Assembly: GCA_030153605.1 (NCBI GenBank)
Contig: JASKLO010000016.1
Location: forward strand, 1-34,685
Direction of reading: 5' to 3'
DNA from: Thermosipho sp. (in: thermotogales)
GTDB lineage: Bacteria > Thermotogota > Thermotogae > Thermotogales > Fervidobacteriaceae
DNA length: 34,685 nt
A program made the position numbers and the translations under genes. The notes below the pieces were generated by a model. That model was not told the DNA's origin, made no database searches, and was given only the letters and a program-made list of their open reading frames with translations. Below, one piece after another: positions 23,401-30,467 of the stretch (within the stretch, counting starts at the first letter, position 1; the number at the start of each line of letters is the position of its first letter).

Positions 23401-23517
23401 CTATAAATTTTTTTGGAATACTGAATATGCTTCATTTTGTACTCTTCTTTGAAAAAAGCTTTCTAGTAATTTACAAAATTTTTGAGAGTCTTTCTTCCAG
23501 TGTTTGAGAAAATGATT
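23401..23517 (-). pseudogene. Short remnant of an unknown gene in the 23.1-23.7 kb gap
   Basis: The gap of over 500 bases holds one protein-like stretch. On the minus strand, after a TGA, NHFLKHWKKDSQKFCKLL, then FFQRRVQNEAYSVFQKNL, ends with TAG at 23401-23403. An overlapping frame gives SFSQTLEERLSKIL. The basic, aromatic composition recalls the end of a transposase, but I cannot name a family. There is no start codon or ribosome binding site. The rest of the gap shows nothing coding. Confidence 0.3.
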
Positions 23518-23680
23518 TCATTACATCAATTTTTAATCTTTATCAAAGAAAATTTGAATATAAAGAAGATAATTATTCCGCTACCAATATGCAAAATATG
23601 GTATTACATTTGAAAAAAATTAAAAAATTATTTGAATAAGCCAAATAACAGCGTTTTATTCAACAATTTAAGTAAATTTT

Positions 23681-24661
23681 TTATTTCAAGGTTTCCATAG
23701 CAGCTTTAAGCATTTTATCGTGTGATTTTGTCCCTGATTTGTATAATTTACTATAAAAACTTAAATATTTTTCAGATTCAAAATTTGAAAGATTATAGTT
23801 AAGTTCTTCTCCAAGTATTTTGGTGTTAAAAAACTGCGCAAGACATTCGTATGCTTTATAAAAACGCTGGAATTTTTTCGTTTTATCATCCATAGTAGTA
23901 TTCGTATTTAAAAACATCTTTTCCATAAATGTTTTTACACTGTCAAACATAATGTGAGTTCCAACTTCATGACTTATAAAATCTATTGTCAATTCTATAT
24001 CATTTTCTGAATAAAAAACATTTCTATCATATCCAAGAGAATTAGCATTTGGCCCATTTTTTATTGCAGAAACAAGAACTATTTGATATTCAGATACTTT
24101 AAAATCAATTCCCGTTAACTTTTCCCAGCACTCTATAAGATTTAATTTTCTAAGTTTTTTGTTTATCTCTTTTGCTACTTTTTCTAACCTTTCTTTTTCT
24201 TTTGGCCACACCTCTTTTTCATATGTATGAAAATTTTCTATGTAAATCTTCCCAAGTTTTTCAATAAGAGATACTTTATCTTTTATTTTTTCAAACCACA
24301 CTGAATTAATTTCAGGCACCCAAAGCATCCTTCTTTTTATATAATCATGATACTTTTTAATAAAAGGCATTTCATCTTTAATTAGAGCATCTAATAATAG
24401 ATTAAAATACTCTTTAATTTTCTCTTGAGAATCAAGGTTTAAATATGCTGGAAAGAAAATTATAGGATCTACAAGCTCAGATGCATTTCCATTTTGAAAA
24501 CTAAGAAGCTTTTTATGCCTTCTAAGAAAATCTAAATCTTTTCTTTTTAAAGTATTTGAGTATTTTTCAGTATAATCACTGTAAAAATTCACACCAGATG
24601 CTGCAAGAATATGAAAAACATAATTTGTCCCTTTATCAACTACAGCAACTACCTGTTTCAC
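23681..24661 (-). CDS. Putative zinc metalloprotease with an HExxxH motif
   Basis: This 326-residue protein has no signal peptide. The motif ISHEVGTHI places His231, Glu232 and His236 as HExxxH, one residue longer than the common HExxH; this spacing is known from dipeptidyl peptidase III and from the DUF1704/MATCAP peptidases, where HE(I/V)GTH is characteristic. Glu272 in YKAYECLAQFF is a likely third zinc ligand. The N-terminal 170 residues are mostly charged helix. The overall family is not recognised. It is the last gene of the defence-like operon, 51 bases behind the truncated SIR2 gene, with AAAGGAGTGAGT before the ATG. It may act as a toxic or activating protease there. Confidence 0.6.
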   Translation of the reverse strand: MKQVVAVVDKGTNYVFHILAASGVNFYSDYTEKYSNTLKRKDLDFLRRHKKLLSFQNGNASELVDPIIFFPAYLNLDSQEKIKEYFNLLLDALIKDEMPFIKKYHDYIKRRMLWVPEINSVWFEKIKDKVSLIEKLGKIYIENFHTYEKEVWPKEKERLEKVAKEINKKLRKLNLIECWEKLTGIDFKVSEYQIVLVSAIKNGPNANSLGYDRNVFYSENDIELTIDFISHEVGTHIMFDSVKTFMEKMFLNTNTTMDDKTKKFQRFYKAYECLAQFFNTKILGEELNYNLSNFESEKYLSFYSKLYKSGTKSHDKMLKAAMETLK

Positions 24662-24712
24662 ATACTCACTCCTTTTAATTATTTTTAATTCGCTTATTTT
24701 GTTAGTTATTTT

Positions 24713-24988
24713 CTAAAGAAAATGACTAATACAATAGTCGCAAAACTTGTAAGGTAAAAATTCTATTTCATCACAAACAGCTTTATCTTCTTCATTAAAT
24801 TTTATTTCGCCACACGACCTTTTTGCTATCTTTCTAATCATTGTACCTGTTCTGTGATAATCCTCAGAACTATCATCTTTATCCTTACTAATATATGATA
24901 TTCCAGCTCCAAGTATTGGTGTGCAATTTTCATTGAGTATTTGTGAAATTAAATATTCAAAAGTCTCATCATTAACATTAGAATCCAT
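24713..24988 (-). CDS. N-terminal part of a second SIR2-like protein (truncated)
   Basis: The 91-codon gene begins EYLISQILNENCTPILGAGIS, where GAGIS is the nucleotide-binding start of SIR2-like domains in defence proteins. It breaks off after CDEIEFLPYKFCDYCISHFL at a TAG, so most of the domain, including the catalytic Asn and His, is missing. Four Cys residues lie in the last 35 positions, but no zinc motif is convincing. GGGTGAAA precedes the ATG, which lies just behind the stop codon of the larger SIR2 gene. It is probably a 3'-deleted gene; a small regulatory protein cannot be excluded. Confidence 0.55.
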   Translation of the reverse strand: MDSNVNDETFEYLISQILNENCTPILGAGISYISKDKDDSSEDYHRTGTMIRKIAKRSCGEIKFNEEDKAVCDEIEFLPYKFCDYCISHFL

Positions 24989-24992
24989 ATTT

Positions 24993-26357
24993 TCACCCTA
25001 TAATCTTAATTTGATTTAAAAAACTTTCAAAATTACATTTTTTATAATCAAAAACCTCTATTCTATTTCCATTATCTCTGCTTAAAATCTGATATCCTGA
25101 ATTATTCCCTATATCTTCACCTGTATAGATAAAGATTTTTAATTTTTTATTAAATCTCAAAGCTGTTTGTAATATATTCAAAATATGTGCATCATCTCTA
25201 TTCAAACCAAAACCGACTATAATACATCTTTCTGCACTTTTTAGTGCTTCATATGTTTTATAATATCTTTCTATCATCTCAACAGAAATAATTGGTTTTA
25301 ACAAAGATTGAGGTACAAAGTTTGGTATAATTTTTTTATCTTTAATATTATAAACTTCTTCCTCATTTATTATTTTTCTATCTTCAAGAATCATATATTC
25401 CCCTACTTTACCATGGATATGATTAACATAAATTTCACCAAGAGTTTTTTTCAAAAAATTCGTATAGTTCAAGTTTACAAAATAATGATTATCATGCTTC
25501 AAACTCTTTACCATTTCATAATAACTTTTACTATTTTTATAACTTTTCTCATATTGATCTTCAAGTTCTCGAATTGTAAAATCCATTGCCAACATAAAAT
25601 GTAAATATCTTAAAACCTTCGCTGGACTAGTATTTTTCAAATCACAATTTAAAATTACATCATATAACTCATCAAATATAACTGTATAATCAAATATTTT
25701 CAAAATATAGTTTTCATAAATTAATTCTTTTACACCAGAAAAGTTTTCAAAATTTTTTATTTTTTCTTCAAGAATCCTTTTTACGTAATCAACTATAACA
25801 TGTTCTGGTTCGTAATATATAGGAACTTCTAAATCTTCAAATAATTCGTTTAAATTTGATCCTTCAAGTCCTAATTTTTCTTTTAATTGATTTCGAAACA
25901 AATTTATCATATTTTCTTTCTGATATTTCGCTATTTCGCTTCCACCTATGTTTAACAACAAAGCTATAAAAAATTTTTTCGCTTTTTTATCATCACTTTC
26001 AAAAACGTTGCGCAAATGATTTTCAACTATTAATATTTGTTGACCATTACCTAAATTAAAAGGAACTTTTTTTCCAGATTCTGGAAATATATCAATATCC
26101 ATTTTCTCTATACCACTTTTAAGTATAGGATTTATAGATGATTTCCATTCAAAAAAATAATCATTTCCTTTTTTATAAATTTGTCTTTTGAAATTGCTGT
26201 AAATGAACTTATATATATTATTTTTCTTACTCTTTATTTTTTTCCTCACTTTTCCTAAATTAGAAAAAATCTTTATTACAAATTCGTTCCCTAAAGGTAC
26301 TTTTGGGTAAAAATTGTTATCAGCCCCCGCTCCAAAAATAAAAACATTTTTGAACAT
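24993..26357 (-). CDS. SIR2-like domain protein, probable NAD-consuming defence effector
   Basis: A 454-residue protein. The N-terminus FKNVFIFGAGADNNFYPKVP carries the SIR2 glycine motif (GAGAD at 9-13, usually GAGAS). NLNYTNF (295-301) is the equivalent of the LNYD catalytic Asn strand, VNHIHGKVG (about 312-320) holds the catalytic His, and VGFGLNRDDAHILNIL closes the Rossmann core. Between them lies a long helical insert. Bacterial SIR2 proteins of this type deplete NAD on phage infection. I use the ATG at 26357 behind AAGGAGGAAAG; an upstream ATG lies inside the dNTPase gene. The dNTPase stop codon is 22 bases upstream. Confidence 0.72.
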   Translation of the reverse strand: MFKNVFIFGAGADNNFYPKVPLGNEFVIKIFSNLGKVRKKIKSKKNNIYKFIYSNFKRQIYKKGNDYFFEWKSSINPILKSGIEKMDIDIFPESGKKVPFNLGNGQQILIVENHLRNVFESDDKKAKKFFIALLLNIGGSEIAKYQKENMINLFRNQLKEKLGLEGSNLNELFEDLEVPIYYEPEHVIVDYVKRILEEKIKNFENFSGVKELIYENYILKIFDYTVIFDELYDVILNCDLKNTSPAKVLRYLHFMLAMDFTIRELEDQYEKSYKNSKSYYEMVKSLKHDNHYFVNLNYTNFLKKTLGEIYVNHIHGKVGEYMILEDRKIINEEEVYNIKDKKIIPNFVPQSLLKPIISVEMIERYYKTYEALKSAERCIIVGFGLNRDDAHILNILQTALRFNKKLKIFIYTGEDIGNNSGYQILSRDNGNRIEVFDYKKCNFESFLNQIKIIG

Positions 26358-26379
26358 AAAGCTTTCCTCCTTACTTGCT

Positions 26380-27480
26380 TTAATAAGCTGTTCCATAAAG
26401 AATTTCATACTGTTTTAATGCATACTTATCTGTCATTCCTGCGATATAATCTGTTATAGTCCTCATTAAAATAACCTTATATTCATATACTGTTATCTTT
26501 TTTTCTAAAAATTTTGCAAATACATCAAACTTTTTGTCAACTTTCTCTTCTTTTAAAATTCTTTTGTGATATCTTTCAATTTCATTTCTAATAAAACTTG
26601 GAATTATATCTTCTTGCTTTTTCTTTATTTCTAACAGTAATCTCAAATTTCTCAAAAATGTTTTTATCGTTTTATCAGGCATTTGCTGCGGATTTGTAAA
26701 ATAAGCTTGAAACAACCTTCTAATAATATATTTCCCTTTTCCATCCATCATTTGAACAGATTGAGAATTCAAAACCACATTTTTAAGAAACTCTTGAAAC
26801 TTTTTATCCTTTTTTTCAAACTCCTTCGAAAAACCTGTATTTTTTTCTATAAGTTGTTCCCTACAAAATTCTTTTAAATAATTACTCTTGACATTTTTCC
26901 TAAATTCGTTATGACAAATTTCCTCCCTTTCATTTAATTCCATAATCAAATTTTCTAAACTTTTTATATATTCTGAAACATACATGTCAACTATAAGCTT
27001 TGAATAATTTGTTATTAACTCACTTTTAGTTAAATTTTCAGATTCTATACGATCAATAATTTTTCCATACATTTTTTTCGTTTTTAACTCTGTTTCAAAA
27101 ATTTCTTTTATTTTTTCTAGTAAATCTTTCTTTGGAATTAATTCAAGTTCAATAGCATCTTCTATATCATGGTGCCTTTGAGCTATTTCATCGGCATCTT
27201 TTACAACTAATGCTTCAATAGTCCAATTTTTGTTACTCACTTTTTTTAAATATCTATCATAAAAACCAAGTTTTGAACCATCTTTATACTCTAAAGAAGA
27301 ATGATTGACAATTCCCCATAAAGTTTTTTTAGATATATCTAAACCATATGTTCCTTTGTAATTCATTGTTAAATCTTTTAAAATTCTTAATGCTTGCAAG
27401 TTATGCTTAAAACCTTTATCTTTTTCCTCCATTTTATCCAATTTTATTAACTTCTCATTTACTGAATCTTCTCCATTCAT
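26380..27480 (-). CDS. C-terminal part of a frameshifted HD-domain dNTP triphosphohydrolase (dGTPase family)
   Basis: This 366-codon frame continues the dNTPase begun at 27809. Sense coding in this frame already starts before the ATG, as [10 protein letters not shown], which is the normal continuation of HDIGHAPFG in the family. It contains GFKHNLQALRILKDL, Asp97 in VVKDADEIAQRHHDIEDAIE (the last metal ligand) and the long helical C-terminus. With the 5' part it would make about 475 residues, in the normal range. A single missing base near 27511 separates the two, so as given neither half should be active. Related enzymes deplete dNTPs to stop phage. Confidence 0.75.
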   Translation of the reverse strand: MNGEDSVNEKLIKLDKMEEKDKGFKHNLQALRILKDLTMNYKGTYGLDISKKTLWGIVNHSSLEYKDGSKLGFYDRYLKKVSNKNWTIEALVVKDADEIAQRHHDIEDAIELELIPKKDLLEKIKEIFETELKTKKMYGKIIDRIESENLTKSELITNYSKLIVDMYVSEYIKSLENLIMELNEREEICHNEFRKNVKSNYLKEFCREQLIEKNTGFSKEFEKKDKKFQEFLKNVVLNSQSVQMMDGKGKYIIRRLFQAYFTNPQQMPDKTIKTFLRNLRLLLEIKKKQEDIIPSFIRNEIERYHKRILKEEKVDKKFDVFAKFLEKKITVYEYKVILMRTITDYIAGMTDKYALKQYEILYGTAY

Positions 27481-27488
27481 TATTGAAT

Positions 27489-27809
27489 TTAAAACTCTCT
27501 CTCCAGCATGCCAAAAGGGGCATGACCTATATCATGCTCCAGGGCTATTGCTTCAGTTAAAGTTGTATTTAATCCAAAATAGCTAGAAATAGTATTAGCA
27601 ATTTGATTAACTTCGAGAGTATGAGTTAATCTTGTCCTAATATGGTCATCAGTCCCAACAAAAAAGACTTGCGTTTTTCCACTTAATCTTCTAAAAGGTT
27701 TTGAATATAAAATTCGATCTCGATCTCTTTGAAACTCATTCCTGATATCCTCATCATTAAAATTTTCTGGTTTTGCTGCAAACTCATTTATACCCCTATG
27801 CATAAACAT
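27489..27809 (-). CDS. N-terminal part of the frameshifted HD-domain dNTP triphosphohydrolase
   Basis: The 106-codon frame carries the first half of the HD active site. [20 protein letters not shown] and [20 protein letters not shown] (His63) are the dGTPase N-terminal signature, and [13 protein letters not shown] has His92-Asp93. It then runs out of frame as MLEREF and stops. Reading one base back gives [16 protein letters not shown], the expected family sequence, so a GGG codon has probably become GG at about 27511-27512. AAAGGGGGAAT precedes the ATG. The DUF3800-like gene lies 90 bases upstream. Confidence 0.78.
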   Translation of the reverse strand: MFMHRGINEFAAKPENFNDEDIRNEFQRDRDRILYSKPFRRLSGKTQVFFVGTDDHIRTRLTHTLEVNQIANTISSYFGLNTTLTEAIALEHDIGHAPFGMLEREF

Positions 27810-27899
27810 TTATTCCCCCTTTTTCCCCTTTCACAAGTTTTTTCAAGTTAACATCATAATACCAGATACTTTATAAAATAATTGCAAGAAAATTTTCCT

Positions 27900-28787
27900 C
27901 TAAAACAATTTCTGTTGTCCAAAAATTCTTGGCTTTCTTTTATAGAAAAGGCTTTCAATTGGTATATTTTCATTGTATGTATTTTTAGGAAAAAAAGATA
28001 TATCAAAATTTTTTAAATAAGCTTTATAATAAGAAGCTTTATTATAAGTAATTTGTTGAAGTATGTCATCTATTTTTAAAACCATTTTTTTCCTAGCTTG
28101 CAACTTTTTTGCTTTTGCCTTTTCATCATCAAATGCAAAAGAAACTACTCCTAAAACTAAATCAATAAATTCTATTAAATAAGAATATTCTTTATAGACT
28201 TTTTCCTTAGAAGGATTAGAATTTACAAATTTTATTTCCATATCCTCTATTTGCAAACTTTCATCTTCTTCAAACGCTTTTTTTAGTTGCCTCTTAAAAT
28301 ATGGTTGTTCGTTTTCAAGTACTCCTTCAGTATCATGAAATACTTTTCGTATTACATAATTAAAGTCTTTGTTTTTAAAAAAATGACTCCAAGAACTTTT
28401 TATTATTGTTCTAAAGAAACGGCCATATGAACGATAATACTTTTCCATTTCTTTTTTTGCTCCAAAACAAGAATAATCAAGTTTTTCCATGTCTATACCT
28501 AAAATATTTACAAAAAACTTACATTCAGGATGACTCAAAAAGCCATCACAAAGAAAATCAAGCCATTTCATAGCTACGTTATATTTTCCACCATTAATCT
28601 TCACATTTTCATATTTCATTTCTTTCACTTTTTCCTCTTCCTGAGTTCTTTTAAAAAAACTTATAATTTCTTCTTCAAATTCTTCTTTTACAATCAGCAT
28701 TCCAATATAATTCCATCTGTTATTTACCTTCTTTTTTTCATCAACAAACATATTTACATAAATATCTTTCTTTAAATCAAAAAACAT
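27900..28787 (-). CDS. DUF3800-like protein (predicted RNase H-like fold)
   Basis: A 295-residue protein. The N-terminus DIYVNMFVDEKKKVNNRWNY resembles the 'ifiDEsGd' opening of DUF3800; KYENVKINGGKYNVAMKWLDF fits its second element, and YLIEFIDLVLGVVSFAFDDE fits the 'qlaDliaGav' helix. VFHDTEGVLENEQPYF gives further acidic residues. DUF3800 proteins are common in defence islands and mobile DNA; their activity is unknown, with an RNase H-like nuclease fold predicted. The match is moderate. The ATG lies 4 bases behind the stop codon of the extended RES frame, indicating coupling to that gene. Confidence 0.5.
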   Translation of the reverse strand: MFFDLKKDIYVNMFVDEKKKVNNRWNYIGMLIVKEEFEEEIISFFKRTQEEEKVKEMKYENVKINGGKYNVAMKWLDFLCDGFLSHPECKFFVNILGIDMEKLDYSCFGAKKEMEKYYRSYGRFFRTIIKSSWSHFFKNKDFNYVIRKVFHDTEGVLENEQPYFKRQLKKAFEEDESLQIEDMEIKFVNSNPSKEKVYKEYSYLIEFIDLVLGVVSFAFDDEKAKAKKLQARKKMVLKIDDILQQITYNKASYYKAYLKNFDISFFPKNTYNENIPIESLFYKRKPRIFGQQKLF

Positions 28788-28791
28788 TAAA

Positions 28792-28920
28792 TCACTCTCC
28801 GAAATTTAAGGATTTTTCTTCAAACTCATAGCCAACTTTAGTTATTTCCACGTTAAATGAATTTTTTAACTCTAAATAATTACCAAAATATTCAATATAT
28901 CTATTTCTTTTATCTTCCGG
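28792..28920 (-). pseudogene. Out-of-frame 3' continuation of the RES-domain gene
   Basis: The main RES frame stops soon after YVLFFG as AGR-stop. Removing one G from the run GGGG (28921-28924) lets translation continue as PEDKRNRYIEYFGNYLEL, then KNSFNVEITKVGYEF, to TGA at 28792-28794. That leaves only four bases before the next ATG. The added 40 or so residues are protein-like and close an otherwise long gap, so this is probably the original C-terminus lost to a one-base change. Confidence 0.55.
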
Positions 28921-30025
28921 CCCCAAAAAATAAAACATAATTATATTTCCCATTAATTAGAGAACTTCCATACTTTATCCCTTTATATCCAAGCTTTCTT
29001 ATATACTCAGATAATACTTGTGTAGGTATATACTCTATTTCTTTATTATCATTTACCCCCATAGGTTTACTAATTTCTTCAGAAAATTTGTTTATAAAAT
29101 ACCCTACAAGCATTCTTGTGTCATGGTCATAACTTTTACAAAAAGTACTTTTTACAGGATTACCTGTTAAATCTAGTATTTCTATATTCTTCTTTAACTC
29201 AAAAACTCCAACAATAACATTATCTTTAATTTGTGGAACAACTTCTTCAATACATGTATCTATATCACCTGACAAGTACATATATGAAATACCTGCTGGG
29301 CTAAACCTGTTACTTTTAGTTTTTTCTATCGGCGCTGGCCCTATATCTTTTGGCTGTTCTAATTTTTTTAATGAACCATTATAAACTCTTGCTCTAAACA
29401 ATCTTTCGCCTTTTAAAAGTGTACTTTTCATCTTTTTAAAAATATTTTCAAGTTTTCTCAGTAATTCCTCCCTTTTATTATCATTTGTTACATCAAAAAA
29501 TCTAAAATTATATCTAGTAATCTCCTTAAATTCGTCCCATGAATAAAATAATTTTTCCTCGTTTTCTTTATTACCAGAATAGTATAATTCATCGATAAGC
29601 ATCCAATTTGGACTTTCAATATCAGAATATAAATCACCATCTCCTCTGACTATTTCTCGAAAACTTGGTTTAATAGAATTCATTATTTTTTGTAAAAAAT
29701 TTTTTGCAGTCTTTTCATCTAAATCATCCGAAAATATTTCTTCAACATAATAGAGTGCTTCAAACATTGATTGCCCTAAGTCATTACCCGTAACGGAATC
29801 ACAGTATCTTTTTTCTTCAGGATGCCAAAACCCTTCATTTTCTAATGTTTCATATGCTCTTCTAAACCCTTCAATAATAAAATCAGCTACTAAGTCAAAA
29901 CTTACAACAAAGACATTATCTCTGCCACATACGTCGCATTTTCCCTTTTTTCCTTCTTGTATTATAAAGTTTCTAATATATTCGTCTTTAAAACATTCTG
30001 CGCAACAATGCTCTTTGTCTTCCAT
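28910..30025 (-). CDS. RES-domain protein with N-terminal Cys cluster, predicted NAD-degrading
   Basis: A 371-residue protein. The N-terminus has a zinc-ribbon-like cluster (Cys7, Cys8, Cys11, then Cys30-x2-Cys33). Residues 45-200 are helical, as in HEPN-type RES N-terminal domains. The RES domain follows: ERLFRARVY (Arg211/213), RFSPAGISYMYLS (240-252), Glu260-261 and YGSSLING (Ser354-355), the Arg-Glu-Ser residues that name the family. Known RES toxins degrade NAD. Here the domain is fused to its own N-terminal module and leads an operon with SIR2 and dNTPase genes, so a role as infection-triggered NADase is likely. A frameshift seems to have removed the last 40 residues. The ATG follows GGATGGGTG. 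Confidence 0.75.
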   Translation of the reverse strand: MEDKEHCCAECFKDEYIRNFIIQEGKKGKCDVCGRDNVFVVSFDLVADFIIEGFRRAYETLENEGFWHPEEKRYCDSVTGNDLGQSMFEALYYVEEIFSDDLDEKTAKNFLQKIMNSIKPSFREIVRGDGDLYSDIESPNWMLIDELYYSGNKENEEKLFYSWDEFKEITRYNFRFFDVTNDNKREELLRKLENIFKKMKSTLLKGERLFRARVYNGSLKKLEQPKDIGPAPIEKTKSNRFSPAGISYMYLSGDIDTCIEEVVPQIKDNVIVGVFELKKNIEILDLTGNPVKSTFCKSYDHDTRMLVGYFINKFSEEISKPMGVNDNKEIEYIPTQVLSEYIRKLGYKGIKYGSSLINGKYNYVLFFGAGR

Positions 30026-30057
30026 AAATTTTCACCCATCCTTATTAAAATAAAACA

Positions 30058-30080
30058 AACTATTATGTAACATAATAGTT
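30058..30080. promoter_or_regulatory. 23-bp palindrome upstream of the RES/dNTPase/SIR2 operon
   Basis: AACTATTATGT (30058-30068) and ACATAATAGTT (30070-30080) form perfect 11-bp arms around one base. The centre is 44 bases before the RES start codon, within the expected promoter. TTGAAA on the minus strand (30089-30094) may be the -35 box; the -10 box is not clear. No regulator gene is encoded in the operon unless one of the listed proteins binds here. Confidence 0.6.
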
Positions 30081-30380
30081 ACACAGCATTTCAATTTTAT
30101 CATATAAAAAAAGTAGAAAAAAACCTAACTTCTGATGTTTTTTGATATTTAAAATTAAAAATATTTAAAATAATAAGTTATACTTTTAATTTCCTTCTTT
30201 CTCGTTGTAGCTAATGAATCTGCAAAATTAAATACAATGTACCAAATTATATAAAACAAAAAATTCCGAAATACTAATTTCCATAACCTTAATAATGCCT
30301 TTTGAAAATTACTTTGTTTGATTTAATTTTGCCGCATATATTAACTTCTTTAATGGAGGCTTATTAATTAATTTTTTAAT
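30081..30380. other. Intergenic stretch between divergent transcription units
   Basis: Strongly AT-rich spacer between the defence-like operon and the plus-strand ATPase. No convincing coding stretch or remnant was recognised on either strand. Confidence 0.4.
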
Positions 30381-30443
30381 TTTGGTCAGCGCATTGACCA
30401 AATCGGGCCTTATTTGGTCAATATACTGACTATATGTTATAAT
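30381..30443 (+). promoter_or_regulatory. Promoter with two palindromic operators of the ATPase at 30468
   Basis: TTTGGTCA-N6-TGACCAAA at 30381-30402 is a perfect inverted repeat. A second copy at 30413-30434 keeps the left arm and the 6-base centre but has 6 of 8 bases in the right arm. The centres are 32 bp apart. TTGGTC (30414-30419) and TATAAT (30438-30443), 18 bases apart, give a plausible promoter that lies within the second palindrome, so binding would block the polymerase. Confidence 0.65.
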
Positions 30444-30467
30444 ATGATTTATCCAGGAGGTGAAAAT

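Noticed and set aside
28921-28935. Programmed ribosomal frameshift in the RES gene
   Set aside because: The needed shift is +1, the T6G4 run is not a standard +1 signal, and no downstream structure was seen; a one-base mutation or sequence error is simpler. Kept only as a possibility in the findings.
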